DNA of 64,000 nt from Nitrospinota bacterium (GCA_016212275.1 JACRGR010000051.1:1-64000), one strand, 5' to 3'. Shown: positions 55,601-64,000, counted from the stretch's first letter. Notes: generated from the letters alone by a model not told the origin. A program made the numbers and translations.

Positions 55601-56796
55601 CCGCCAGCCCGAAATACGAGGGGTGCGCCAGCGCCGCGATGGGTGACATGCTCGCGGCATTGCGGAAATGGTGCGCGGCGGAGGGGGACAAGCAGGCCGA
55701 GGAATGGCTGGACCGTTATACCCTTGCCAACGGCTCTCCGGTGCTGACCGCCGTGCTGGCGGCGGAAGAGGGGGAGGGCGCGCGCCGATTACCCGGCGAC
55801 GCGTGGGACTTCAAGAGCGGAATGGATTTCATCACATCGTTCCACCGGCTGGAAGAAGAGGAGGATGTTGTGGGCGCGTTGCAAAAGGCGCGTGACGCAC
55901 TGCGTCCCGGCGGCGTGCTGGCGATGGTCTGCGCATCGCGCTCGGCCAGTGGTATCTATCCGTCACCCATGCACCGGTTCTCCGGCGAGGGGATGCAAAA
56001 ACTGTTGTCGCTCGTGGGCGGGCTTGGCGGTGTGCGCGTAATAGAACTTTTGCCGGGGCGCATATTCGTCGCGATATGCCAAAAAGAGGGCGGCGCGCCG
56101 TTCGATTATGAAAAACGGTTCAATGCCATGCTCTCCTCCGCCGCGTTAATGCGCGCGCAGGAGTATTGGGACGCGAAGATGATTGTGGCCGCGGGGGATT
56201 GCGCCCGCGTGGCCGTCATGTATGGACCGGACAATAGCCCCGCGCTCGCGCGGCTGGCGGATTGCCTGCTCAAGCGGGGGCAAAGCGGCGAGGCCGAATC
56301 GTTGTACCGCAGGGCTCTCGAACTGGCGCCCTCGGAAGGGGCGCTGGTGGGGCTGGGTACGCTGTATCTGGGAAAAAACGATTTCACCGCCGCGGAAGAT
56401 TTCTTTGTCCGCGCGGTGAAGGCCCATCCGCAAAACGACCGCGCCATGTGCGGGCTTGGCATGGCGCGGTTCCACGCGGGGAAACAAAGGGAGGGGTTCG
56501 CCTGTTACCAAGAGGCGCTCTCCCTAAATCCGGATAACGGGTTGGCGCTCAGCGCGCTGGTGCAGGCGGCGTACCATCTGAAGGATTTTACGGCGGCGGA
56601 AACGGCGGTGAGTGCGTTTTTGGAATTCCACCCCGCGAACCTCGATATGCTGTTCGCCTTGGCGGGCATCCAGTACGCGCAGGGGAAATTCGCCGAGGCC
56701 AAAGATGCGCTGGACAAGATAATGCTGTTCGACCCGAAGAGGGAAGACGCGCTGATGCTGTACGAAAAGCTGGCCGAAACGGTCCACGCGAAATGA
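52696..56796 (+). CDS. multidomain glycosyltransferase-methyltransferase-TPR protein
   Basis: 1366 residues. In order: a GT4-like glycosyltransferase (about 12-330; KHPYEDGYNLSLLEAMATG with the Glu of the donor site at about 250); a CgeB-like second glycosyltransferase (about 345-660; DIGFAGSITQ, NNAIRDDLNMRVFEALCSGS); a SAM-dependent methyltransferase (about 680-800; RILEIGCAAGETG, FDCIIYADVLEHL); a methyltransferase-like segment without motif I (about 1035-1110; ALRPGGVLAMVCAS); and TPR repeats (about 1150-1366). GTG start with AGGGT 6 bases upstream; an ATG at 52705 is the alternative. ATGA overlap with the next gene. Probably modifies a surface or flagellar glycan. Confidence 0.85.
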   Translation: MANMVEKPIKKLKILSFNWHEPYLCLLAKTWHELFVFEPVMSEGVYRRWDARFRAIPANLKIVSEREMNQGLDEGSFDLVICQNVKDLMLVAKWPKTPKILVFHNKLTTEIALGGNAVDRIAYLKQIKPLLKGVHSVFISQSKKDDWGLEGDVILPGIPVEEYGGYTGEIKTVLRIGNRLMERDLMLGFTEQEQICEGLPSTVLGDNPRLQGCRMSNSADDLKTHFQKCRVYLNTTKHPYEDGYNLSLLEAMATGMPVLSLANPSSPITDGKEGFINDDLEKLKNSARLLLEDHVLAKAMGESARKTVADKFPMSTFISRWQAAIETAASGRANIEVRNDFKRANVWIDYAYYPATTAHYLRRAFAKSANLIASGASMPQEVIKLWNLENMKAPLLGQDVPRLLARDALAIMERFPVGYSPDFFLWVETGLDGPPTGLERLTIPKAAYFIDTHLHTAQHIAAARAFDCVFLAQREYIGEFQRNGIMNVHWLPLACDPEIHGKKDVPKKYDIGFAGSITQSHQRRAALLAELQKRFNVQVSRVFLEEMAELYSASKIVFNNAIRDDLNMRVFEALCSGSLLLTDAAAGLEEFFTDGKHLAVYNDGNILEKAAWWLAHDEEREAVARAGREEVLKRHTYAHRADTIVQVMRETRESITLSGGKPKSYFRNVRPEIIEMVPPTAKRILEIGCAAGETGRALKEADPRREVVGVEFDRQAAREAEKLLDHVFCADIEKFRIPYPEGYFDCIIYADVLEHLREPSAVITRHKRLLGPEGVMVMSIPNVRHVSVVAQLMEGRWTYQEEGLLDKTHLRFFTLAEVKEMLEQCGMTTLLVQGKRADTIYREGAKGTLKAGRWQIENLTESEMLDFFVFQYLVLATPDRSATDAADDPASLEHYRRLIAESEVFRVESDDPFIMAGAEIAALNTLESPGIAARLDALDESRAQRLLWVGHFNMALGRFEAARGAYARAASPKYEGCASAAMGDMLAALRKWCAAEGDKQAEEWLDRYTLANGSPVLTAVLAAEEGEGARRLPGDAWDFKSGMDFITSFHRLEEEEDVVGALQKARDALRPGGVLAMVCASRSASGIYPSPMHRFSGEGMQKLLSLVGGLGGVRVIELLPGRIFVAICQKEGGAPFDYEKRFNAMLSSAALMRAQEYWDAKMIVAAGDCARVAVMYGPDNSPALARLADCLLKRGQSGEAESLYRRALELAPSEGALVGLGTLYLGKNDFTAAEDFFVRAVKAHPQNDRAMCGLGMARFHAGKQREGFACYQEALSLNPDNGLALSALVQAAYHLKDFTAAETAVSAFLEFHPANLDMLFALAGIQYAQGKFAEAKDALDKIMLFDPKREDALMLYEKLAETVHAK

Positions 56797-58688
56797 ACAT
56801 TTACCTGAAAAACCTGCGGGCCATCGGGCAAAAGGAACCGGACCTCGTTGCCCGGCTTCGCACCGCGCCGGACGACCCGCGCATCAAGGTGGTGCGTTCC
56901 GCCGGGAAACCCGTGGCCATCGAGATCGCCGTCGGCGACGGCGGAACGGTGGCGTTCAAAAAAGAAAAGCTGGGCGAAAACGTGCGCAAGATCACCCAGA
57001 GGAAACTGTTCAGTTTCAGCGAGGTTATCGTGCTCGCGGGCATCGGGCTGGGGGAAACCCTGCATGAAACGTTACAGGCAAGCGACGCGGGAGCATTCAT
57101 ACTCGTCATCGAGCCGAGCCTGGCGTATTTCAAAAAACTCATGGAATGCTCGGACCTTTCCACATTGTTGACCGACCCGCGTGTGAGCCTATCAGTGGCG
57201 GAGAACCCGGTGGACGCGGTGATGTCGCGCCTTGAAGAACATTTCGGCGTGTTCACGCGCCCCAATTTCCAGGTGATAAAGCATGGCCTCGCGGTGGCTT
57301 GCCACACGGAGTATTTCGAGCAATTGGACAAGGTGCTGGCGGAGCAGAAGGCCATGGCCGAATCGAACCTGCGCGCCATCAGCCGTCTTTCGGCGCTGTG
57401 GCAGGGGAACGTATTCGCCAATATGGAGCATGTTCTCAAAAACCCGGGCATCATCCACCTCTTTGGACGTTTCACGAATATTCCCGCGGTGATCGTTGCG
57501 GCGGGGCCATCTCTGGACAAGAATTGCCGTTGGCTGAAGATGGTGGAACGCTCGATGGTCATCATCTGCGTGGATACCGCCCTGAAAACGCTTTTGAAAA
57601 ACGGCGTCAAGCCGCATTTCGTGGTGGCGCTCGACGCGCTGATGCACAATTACTTCCATGTTTCCGGCGCGCTCAACGGGGGTTTTACGCTCGTCGTCAA
57701 TCCCGTCACCTATCCCCTGATACTCGAAGAGTGCGAGGGGCCGATGATGGTCACCAGTTACAGCGAGCCGATGGTGCGCTGGATCGAAGGATTCACCGGG
57801 GACCTCGGCGCGAATATCACGGGCGGCTCCGTGGCTACCTCGGCGTTCGATCTGGCGTTGCGGATGGGATGTTCCCCCATAATCCTCACCGGGCAGGACC
57901 TCGCCTTTACCGGCGGGCGCACCCATGCAAGCGGCGGCGCGAACGACGAGATGGTTTATAGCACCAGCGCGGAACCGGCCACGCCGTCCACCATGCACAC
58001 GGAGGCGATGGGGTGGGAACAGATGAGCGCCGTGGAAGGGAACCTGGGGCACCAACTCGCCTCGAGCGTGAAAATGAACACTTGGCGCAACTGGTTCGAG
58101 ATCCGGATAGCGCAAAAAGGGGTGGACTGCATAAACGCCACCGAGGGCGGCGCGGTCATACTCGGCGCCCGCCAGATGTGCCTGCAGGAAGCGGTCGCTC
58201 CCCGCCTGACGCCCGGGCCGGACATAACGAAGATCATCGAAGCATCCCGGCCGATGCGCCTGCCCGCCGACCTCCGCGCGATCCGGGCGCGGCTGGAGGC
58301 GTTGACGGCGGTTGCGCGCGAAGTGAAAAAGATATGCTCGCTCGGGATCAAGGAAGCCGAAAAACTGCGCATCGCCGCCCAAAAAAAAGGTCACGACGTC
58401 ACGGTGCAGTCCGCCGCGCGGGCCTGCGCCGACTTTATGGGGATCATCATGGGGGAGGCGGAATTCTTCACCCTCAACCATTGGCGGCTGGAAAACGCGA
58501 TGGACCGTATACAGCGGCTCCGCTCCGGATTGAAAACCCAGGACGAGATGAAACAGGCATACCTGAACGCCGAGTCGTACCTGATCCTTTTCCGGGAAAC
58601 CTACCAAGTGACAAAGGAATTTGAGAAAAACATCCGCTCGTTGCCGTTTATGAATGCGCCGCAGGCGCGGGAAGCCAATGCCGTATAG
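56793..58688 (+). CDS. DUF115 / Maf-type glycosylation protein
   Basis: 631 residues. Central DUF115 (6-hydroxymethylpterin pyrophosphokinase MptE-like) domain from about 225: NIPAVIVAAGPSLDKNC, ICVDTALKTLLKNGVKPHFVVALDA, GGSVATSAFDLALRMG, and GQDLAFTGG. This is the core of motility-associated (Maf) factors that transfer nonulosonic acids to flagellin in Campylobacter, Aeromonas and others. The N-terminal 220 residues resemble Maf N-terminal regions. Fourteen to eleven-base overlaps tie it to its neighbours. No flagellin or pseudaminic/legionaminic acid synthesis gene is in the window. Confidence 0.88.
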   Translation: MNIYLKNLRAIGQKEPDLVARLRTAPDDPRIKVVRSAGKPVAIEIAVGDGGTVAFKKEKLGENVRKITQRKLFSFSEVIVLAGIGLGETLHETLQASDAGAFILVIEPSLAYFKKLMECSDLSTLLTDPRVSLSVAENPVDAVMSRLEEHFGVFTRPNFQVIKHGLAVACHTEYFEQLDKVLAEQKAMAESNLRAISRLSALWQGNVFANMEHVLKNPGIIHLFGRFTNIPAVIVAAGPSLDKNCRWLKMVERSMVIICVDTALKTLLKNGVKPHFVVALDALMHNYFHVSGALNGGFTLVVNPVTYPLILEECEGPMMVTSYSEPMVRWIEGFTGDLGANITGGSVATSAFDLALRMGCSPIILTGQDLAFTGGRTHASGGANDEMVYSTSAEPATPSTMHTEAMGWEQMSAVEGNLGHQLASSVKMNTWRNWFEIRIAQKGVDCINATEGGAVILGARQMCLQEAVAPRLTPGPDITKIIEASRPMRLPADLRAIRARLEALTAVAREVKKICSLGIKEAEKLRIAAQKKGHDVTVQSAARACADFMGIIMGEAEFFTLNHWRLENAMDRIQRLRSGLKTQDEMKQAYLNAESYLILFRETYQVTKEFEKNIRSLPFMNAPQAREANAV

Positions 58689-60471
58689 GGAGAACAACCT
58701 CGCTCTGCTGAAAAAACACCATCCGGCCCTGGTGGCGGTGTACGAATCCGCCTCCGGCGCATCCGTGGAGACCTTCGCGGCGAAGAACGGCTTGCCGGTA
58801 TTCCGCTACGCCGGGGCGGCATTCCATGGAATCATGAAACCGGAAGAGGAGGGGGAGCGCCTGGCTTCAGCCGTTCCCGGCGGGGTGAAGAACGTGTGGG
58901 TGTTCGGTCTCGGCTACGGTTACCATATCGCCGGTCTGCTCAAACGCGGCTTGAATGTGACGGTTTTCGAGCCGTCGCCCGATATTTTCAAAAGCGCGGT
59001 GGAAAACGCCGACATGGGCGCAATTCTGGAAAAGGCGAAGATCGTCGTGGGCGGCAATATCCGCGGAGAATTGGAGAAGGCGGATTATTCGTGCGCCCAA
59101 CTTGTGCCGCACCGCCCCTACCCGCGCTTTTTTGAAAAGCAGTGGGAAAAACTGAACACGGTGTTTGGCGTGCGCTCGTTCCTCGCGCAACGGCGGCTGA
59201 AGGTCCTGCTGGTGGGGCCGATCTACGGCGGGACCGTTCCGACGTTCCACTATGTGAGAGCGGCGCTGGAAAATATCGGCGCGGAAGTGGCGACGTTCGA
59301 CGCGGCCCAATTCGTGTCCGGCTATTTCGCGTTGGACGGCGTCACGTCGAACCACGTTCACCAAGCGCAACTCAAGCGGCGGTACAGCGACACGCTGGGA
59401 GAAGGCGTGGTGGCCATGGCCGACGAGCAACGGCCCGACCTGATACTCGTGATGGCCCAAGCGCCTCTCGATACAAGTCCGCTTTCCCGCCTGCGCGAGT
59501 TGAAGGTGCCTATCGCGTTCTGGTTCGTGGAGGATTTTCACACGCTCACCTATTGGGACCGTGTGGCGCCGCTCTACGATTATTTCTTTACCATCCAGCG
59601 CGGCGCGTTTTTCGACAAGTTGCAGGCCGCGGGGGCGCGCCGCGTGGCGTACCTTCCGCAGGCCGCATCCCCGGCGCATCACCATCCGGTGGCGCTCACT
59701 CCCGAAGAGAAGGCTTCTTACGGCTCGGACCTTTCGTTCATGGGGGCGGGCTACCACAACCGCAAACAGTTCTTCCACGGACTGCTGGACTACGACTTTA
59801 AGATATGGGGCACCGAATGGGATCTGAACACGGCGGTGGGGGAACGGGTGCAAAACCGCAACCGGCGGATGTCGCCGGAGGAATACACCAAGGTTTTTTG
59901 CGCCTCGAAGATAAACCTGAACCTGCACAGCTCCACCATGCTCTCCGGCATCGACCCGGTGGGGGATTTCGTGAATCCCCGCGTGTTCGAGCTTGGCGCG
60001 TGCGGCGCGTTCTCGCTGGTGGATTTCCGCGCGGAGCTTCCGCCCTTGCTTGAGGAGGGGAGCGAAATGGCGACTTACCGCTCACTGGCCGATCTGCGGG
60101 AAAAAATAGACCATTACCTGGCCCACCCGAAAGACCGTGAACGTATCGCCGCAACGGCGCGTGCTCGCGTGCTGGAAGAGCACACGTTTGAATGCCGGAT
60201 GGAAAGCCTTTTGGCCGCGGTCATCGCCTGCGAGGGGCCGACGTTCGGCGCGGGCCGGGATAGCGGCGCGGTGTACGCGCGCAACCTCGCGGGGAAGATG
60301 GCGGAAGAGGCGGCGGACGACCCGGAGCTGGTGGCGTTCCTCAAACAGTTTCCGGCGGACGAGGTGTTCTCGCTGAAAGAAGCGGTGGACAAAATAAACC
60401 GCGGTTCCGGCGGACTCAGCAGATCCGAGTCGCTCCTTTTGATGGTCAATGAAGTCCTGATACAGGGATGA
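58678..60471 (+). CDS. CgeB-like glycosyltransferase
   Basis: 597 residues from the ATG at 58678, overlapping the previous gene by 11 bases; an in-frame start 24 bases earlier is less likely. An N-terminal Rossmann-like part (VWVFGLGYGYHIAGLLKRGL, VTVFEPSPD) resembles the DUF115-type N-terminal region. From about 175 the sequence is glycosyltransferase-like (KVLLVGPIYGGTVPTFHYVR, IAFWFVEDFHTLTYWD, and the C-terminal NLHSSTMLSG, NPRVFELGACGAFSLVDF), the DUF3880/Glyco_trans_1_2 (CgeB) type. Third gene of the operon; the next overlaps by 4 bases (ATGA). Confidence 0.85.
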   Translation: MPYRENNLALLKKHHPALVAVYESASGASVETFAAKNGLPVFRYAGAAFHGIMKPEEEGERLASAVPGGVKNVWVFGLGYGYHIAGLLKRGLNVTVFEPSPDIFKSAVENADMGAILEKAKIVVGGNIRGELEKADYSCAQLVPHRPYPRFFEKQWEKLNTVFGVRSFLAQRRLKVLLVGPIYGGTVPTFHYVRAALENIGAEVATFDAAQFVSGYFALDGVTSNHVHQAQLKRRYSDTLGEGVVAMADEQRPDLILVMAQAPLDTSPLSRLRELKVPIAFWFVEDFHTLTYWDRVAPLYDYFFTIQRGAFFDKLQAAGARRVAYLPQAASPAHHHPVALTPEEKASYGSDLSFMGAGYHNRKQFFHGLLDYDFKIWGTEWDLNTAVGERVQNRNRRMSPEEYTKVFCASKINLNLHSSTMLSGIDPVGDFVNPRVFELGACGAFSLVDFRAELPPLLEEGSEMATYRSLADLREKIDHYLAHPKDRERIAATARARVLEEHTFECRMESLLAAVIACEGPTFGAGRDSGAVYARNLAGKMAEEAADDPELVAFLKQFPADEVFSLKEAVDKINRGSGGLSRSESLLLMVNEVLIQG

Positions 60472-62123
60472 AAAAAATACTGATCCTCAATTTCACGAGG
60501 ATAGGGGACCTGATCCAGACCACGCCGTTATTGGCGGGGCTGAAGGAGGCGGGTCCGTGCGAGATAACGCTGGTGGGGAATGTCAGCTTCATCGGCATCT
60601 GCAAGAACCTGCCGAACATAGACGTGCTGAAGGTGTTCGACGTAAAACGGTTCATAAACGCCGACGGCGGCGCCACCTCCATCCTCGACGTATACCGCTA
60701 CCTCGACGCATTGGTGAATGAACTGAAGGCGGGGCGGTACGACGTGCTCATCAACCTCAGTCACTCCAACCTGACCGCGGTGATGGGGAGGATGCTGGAG
60801 ATCCCCGAAGTCCGCGGCGTCTATTCCACCGCCGAAGGAAACAAAGTGGTGAACGACCCGTGGCTCACCTATTTCACCTCCCTGCTCGGATTCCGGCATT
60901 ACAACACCTTTAACCTGGTGGACCTGTATCAGCTTGGCGGCGGCGTTCAACCCAAGGCGCGCGGACTGCTGATTGACCGCAAGCAACCGGAGGAAGAAGC
61001 GGGGAAACTCCTGCGGGAACTGGAAATACGCGATGGCGAAATGCTCATCGGCATCCAGGCGGGAGCCAGTTTGAAGGAACGCAGGTGGCCCGCCGAAAAA
61101 TTCGCGGCGAGCGCCGACGCGCTGGCAAAACGGTTCGGCGCGAAAGTCGTGCTATTCGGCGCTCCCGCCGAAAAGGAACTGGTGGACGAAGTGGCGGGGA
61201 AAATAACGGCGCCGCACATCAACCTTGGCGGGAAGACAACCCTTGAGCAACTGATAGGGATGGTCCAACGGTGCAACCTGCTGGTGACCAACGACACCGC
61301 CACCATGCATATCGCCGCGGCGGTGGGAACACCGATCGTGGGGCTTTTCCTGGTGCATGCATTCGCGGCGGAAACCGGGCCGTACTGCCAACATGCGGTG
61401 GTCGTGGAACCGGAAATTTCCTGTTACCCGTGCGGCCACCACTCCTCCTGCCCCCACTATGCATGTTTTGATATGGTAACGTCGGCCCATATCGTGGCCG
61501 CCGCCGAAATGGCGCTGGACCTGAAAACCGGCAAGGTCCCGTCCGCGCCGCCGGAGTTATTCGCGGGTGTGCGGCTCTTGGTTCCGTATTTCGACGAATG
61601 TGGGTTCATAGACCTTCGTCCACTGAAAAAAGTGTCGCCGCGCCCGCAGGACATCCTTGCGCGGATGTACCGGCATCTATTCATGAAAAGCGCCTGTGGC
61701 GCGGCTTCTGGAGAATCGTGGAAAGCGACGCTGGAACGCGATTATCAAATGCCGCCGCGCGGCGAGTTGGGAAAAATGATGGAGAAGGAATGCGCGGCTT
61801 TCAATAAGCTCTCTTCAGCCGCGGCTGATGGGGCGCGCATTGTGGGGCAGGCGCTCAAATTTCTCCAAAGCGGACAGGCGGAGAAGGCGCGCACGCTGGC
61901 GAAGGAAATAATGGATGTTGACCGGCGGATTGAGATCGCCGGGCTTTCCAACCCGGAGCTTTCGCCCATCGTGCGTCTGTTCGCGGCGGGAAAGGCGAAC
62001 CTGGGCGACCGTCCCCCCATGGTGATGTTGCAACAGGCCAAAATGTTGTACACTGAGGCGGGCGCCGCGTCCGCCGCGATGGAACGCATGGCGGCGGATT
62101 TGGCCGACGGACGGACGGAATAA
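60468..62123 (+). CDS. glycosyltransferase family 9 protein with long C-terminal extension
   Basis: 551 residues. GT9 (heptosyltransferase-like) domain to about 350: LNFTRIGDLIQTTPLLAGL, VLINLSHSNL, GIQAGASLKERRWPAEKFA, VTNDTATMHIAAAVGTPIVGLF, and the cysteine cluster CYPCGHHSSCPHYACF. The last 190 residues are mostly helical and not part of a normal GT9 protein; similar C-terminal extensions are unknown to me. Likely adds a sugar in the same glycan pathway as the other three overlapping genes. ATGA overlap with the upstream gene. Confidence 0.85.
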   Translation: MKKILILNFTRIGDLIQTTPLLAGLKEAGPCEITLVGNVSFIGICKNLPNIDVLKVFDVKRFINADGGATSILDVYRYLDALVNELKAGRYDVLINLSHSNLTAVMGRMLEIPEVRGVYSTAEGNKVVNDPWLTYFTSLLGFRHYNTFNLVDLYQLGGGVQPKARGLLIDRKQPEEEAGKLLRELEIRDGEMLIGIQAGASLKERRWPAEKFAASADALAKRFGAKVVLFGAPAEKELVDEVAGKITAPHINLGGKTTLEQLIGMVQRCNLLVTNDTATMHIAAAVGTPIVGLFLVHAFAAETGPYCQHAVVVEPEISCYPCGHHSSCPHYACFDMVTSAHIVAAAEMALDLKTGKVPSAPPELFAGVRLLVPYFDECGFIDLRPLKKVSPRPQDILARMYRHLFMKSACGAASGESWKATLERDYQMPPRGELGKMMEKECAAFNKLSSAAADGARIVGQALKFLQSGQAEKARTLAKEIMDVDRRIEIAGLSNPELSPIVRLFAAGKANLGDRPPMVMLQQAKMLYTEAGAASAAMERMAADLADGRTE

Positions 62124-62151
62124 CCTGCCATCCCGCGAAAGGAACGGGCTG

Positions 62152-62769
62152 ATGATAATTAAGTTGAACGACGAGGATATTCAGTGGAACGCGCAGGGGC
62201 AAAATACCCTCGGTGAATTGATCGAGGAATTTGTCGCCAAGCGGTTTTTCAAGGACGAGTTCATCAATACATTGGTGGTGAACGGCACCGTGATCCCGGA
62301 CGCCGAAATGGCCCCGGTGCGGATGAAGCCGCTGTCCGACATAACCACTTTGCAGATGACCACCGAGACTTTCCGCAACGTGTCGGTGCGCGCCCTCGAC
62401 TCCATGTCCGAATACCTGGACGGGCTGGCGGGGATGGTGGAGCAGAGCGCCGATAAATTCCGCATGGACGACGAGGTGGAAGCGAACAAGTATTTCATCA
62501 GTTGTGTGGAAGGGTTGCAGACCTTCGTCGGCATCATAGACAAGGTGAAGACGCTCAACGGGCTGGACTTCGGCAAGATGACGCACGAGGGGACTTCCAT
62601 CGGCGAAAAGGAATCGGCGCTTTTGGGGGTGCTGAACTCGCTGTTCGAGATTCAGATGAAAAAGGATTGGGTGAGCCTGGCGGACATACTGGAGTACGAA
62701 CTTTCGCCTCTCATCATCGAATGGAAGGCCATCCTTCAAACTGTGGCCGATATTTTGCGGAAACCCTGA
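62152..62769 (+). CDS. protein of unknown function at the end of the glycosylation operon
   Basis: 205 residues, start with AAAGGAACGG upstream. The first 80 residues resemble an ubiquitin-like/ThiS-like beta-grasp segment (IKLNDEDIQWN, NTLGELIEEFVAKR, LVVNGTVIPD), followed by a helical region (SMSEYLDGLAGMVEQSADKFR, KYFISCVEGLQTFVGIIDKVK). I cannot assign it to a family. It sits 28 bases after the GT9 gene, same strand, and converges on the tolB-like gene. The fold guess is weak. Confidence 0.65.
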   Translation: MIIKLNDEDIQWNAQGQNTLGELIEEFVAKRFFKDEFINTLVVNGTVIPDAEMAPVRMKPLSDITTLQMTTETFRNVSVRALDSMSEYLDGLAGMVEQSADKFRMDDEVEANKYFISCVEGLQTFVGIIDKVKTLNGLDFGKMTHEGTSIGEKESALLGVLNSLFEIQMKKDWVSLADILEYELSPLIIEWKAILQTVADILRKP

Positions 62770-62773
62770 TCGT

Positions 62774-64000
62774 TCAGTTCCGCGGCGACCACGATGGGGC
62801 ATAGGCGCCGCCCGGCATATTCGTCACCTGTATCTGGTTCTCGCCGCTGGCGTTCATGATGTATATCTGCCGCTCACCCGTGCGCGTGCTTGAAAACGCA
62901 AGGTGTCTGCCGTCCGGCGACCACGAGGGGGATTCGTTCTTGCCGTTGTCGGCGGTCACCTGTTTTTCCAGCGAGCCGTCCAGGTTCTTGATGACGATGT
63001 TGAACGTCCAGTCCATCATCGAGGCGTAGGCGATGCGGTCCCCCTTCGGCGACCATGCGGGGTCCGCGTTGTAATCGCCGTTGAAGGTGAACCGCTGGGG
63101 GTTCGTGCCGTCCGCGTTCATGATGTAAATGTGGGGCCGGCCCGGAATATCCGAAACGTAGGCGATCTGTTTGCCGTCCGGCGACCACGAGGGGGAGGTC
63201 TCGATGGATTCCGAATAGGTGAGCCGGGTGAGGCCGCCGCCGTCCGATGAAATGGTGTAGATGTCGGAGTTCCCGTCCGCCGTCATGGTGAAAGCGATCC
63301 GCTTGCCGTCCGGCGAATAGACCGCCGCGGATTGCGTTTTGCCGGGGCTTGCCACCAGCGGCTTCACCGCGCCACTCCGCAGATCAAGCGTGAAGGCCGC
63401 GGGCCACCGGTTGTGGAACGAGGTGAACAAGAGCCGCGTGCCGAAAGGGGACCACTCCGGCGAGAGAATGATGCTCTTGATGGTGGTTATCTGTTTTACG
63501 TTCTGCCCGTCGTAGTCCATCAGGAACAGTTCCTTGTTCCCCCCCACGCGCCCGGCGAACACGATGCGCGAATCGGCCACCCCCGCCTCGCCGGTAAAGC
63601 GGTAGATAACCTGGTCGGCGAACTTGTGCACCATTTTCCGGAAAATGTTGCTCGTCCCCGTGTAGCGCGTGCCGGCTAATTGCTCCTGCCGGTCCACGTC
63701 GTACAGGCGGCACTCCACCGCCATCTGCCCGCCGGGGATGGCGTAATAGACGCCTTTGGCCAGCGCATTCACTCCCGCGTCGTTCCACAGGTTCCACGCG
63801 GTTGCGTCCTTTTCCATTTCCTTGATCTCGGTGAACACCTTTTCATCCTTCAGGATGCTGAAGTAGCCGGAGAATACCAGGTCGAAGTCCAGAGCCTCTT
63901 TCGCCGTTTTTCCCGCCTGTCCGTCATCAGCGGCTTTCAGCTTGTTCGGCTTGAACCAGAATTCCGGCACCGCCAGCTTGATATGCTCCGACCGCTTGCG
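62774..64000 (-). CDS. tolB: TolB-like protein, 5' end outside the window
   Basis: The frame is open to the window edge; the visible 409 residues include the D2-type N-terminal domain (IKLAVPEFWF, FDLVFSGYF) and a six-bladed beta-propeller with repeated SPDG/SPEWSP segments (YSPDGKRIAFT, WSPDGKQIAYVSD, WSPKGDRIAYAS, WSPDGRHLAFSS). The start codon and signal peptide must lie past 64000. TolB is periplasmic and part of the Tol-Pal system linking the envelope to the outer membrane. The other tol genes are expected beyond the edge. Ends with TNMPGGAYAPSWSPRN. Confidence 0.92.
   Translation of the reverse strand, partial: RKRSEHIKLAVPEFWFKPNKLKAADDGQAGKTAKEALDFDLVFSGYFSILKDEKVFTEIKEMEKDATAWNLWNDAGVNALAKGVYYAIPGGQMAVECRLYDVDRQEQLAGTRYTGTSNIFRKMVHKFADQVIYRFTGEAGVADSRIVFAGRVGGNKELFLMDYDGQNVKQITTIKSIILSPEWSPFGTRLLFTSFHNRWPAAFTLDLRSGAVKPLVASPGKTQSAAVYSPDGKRIAFTMTADGNSDIYTISSDGGGLTRLTYSESIETSPSWSPDGKQIAYVSDIPGRPHIYIMNADGTNPQRFTFNGDYNADPAWSPKGDRIAYASMMDWTFNIVIKNLDGSLEKQVTADNGKNESPSWSPDGRHLAFSSTRTGERQIYIMNASGENQIQVTNMPGGAYAPSWSPRN

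Overview
This is a GC-rich bacterial chromosome segment, densely coded with short gaps and many start/stop overlaps. It looks like a free-living Gram-negative bacterium: there are signal peptides and lipoprotein signals, a TolB-type beta-propeller, a probable outer-membrane protein, AccA, DnaE, MreB, GuaA/GuaB and many two-component sensors. The mix (GH57 with a DUF3536-type region, FYDLN-acid zinc-ribbon protein, citramalate synthase, Maf/DUF115-type glycosylation genes, a probable PPi-type phosphofructokinase) suggests a Nitrospinota- or Desulfobacterota-like lineage. That placement is an inference and is weak.

Layout. 129-1443: PHP phosphoesterase and a membrane-anchored TPR protein. 1825-13365 (minus strand): a signalling block with FIST protein + histidine kinase, then a MEDS/PAS/GAF kinase, a single REC protein and a REC-kinase-REC protein. 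This block is interrupted at about 4.4-8.5 kb by an AT-rich two-gene island (tandem-HKD PLD-like protein plus an unrecognised partner) lying between two near-identical 31-bp direct repeats. 13.4-20.2 kb: anion permease, GH57 protein, two secreted unknowns, a MITE-like repeat, PilB/GspE ATPase. 20.2-25.4 kb (minus): QueD / ATP-grasp / amidohydrolase, phosphofructokinase, LPP20 and DUF4384 envelope proteins. 25.5-30.4 kb: accA, haem-binding DUF3365 protein, ankyrin lipoprotein, TPR protein, alanine/sodium symporter. 30.4-31.5 kb: AT-richer patch with a brnTA-like toxin-antitoxin pair whose toxin N-terminus looks frameshifted. 31.6-39.2 kb: DUF1801 and DUF1697 proteins, AspT/YidE-type transporter, lipoprotein, feoB with a DtxR-type regulator, DedA protein, outer-membrane protein. 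39.2-46.0 kb (minus): dnaE, zinc-ribbon protein, guaA, guaB. 46.2-52.4 kb (plus): lysC, cimA, PP2C phosphatase, GAF-degenerate-GGDEF protein, mreB. 52.7-62.8 kb: a four-gene overlapping glycosylation operon headed by a 1366-residue multidomain protein, followed by a small unknown. 62.8 kb to the edge: tolB-like gene, cut by the window end.

How the parts fit. The core genes (purine, aspartate-family amino acids, fatty acid initiation, replication, cell shape) are ordinary. The accessory interest lies in the PLD island, which looks acquired and may be an undescribed defence or DNA-processing module; in the surface or flagellin glycosylation operon with its unusual domain fusion; and in the stacked sensor kinases around FIST and MEDS domains. 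No tRNA, rRNA, CRISPR array, integrase or transposase was recognised.
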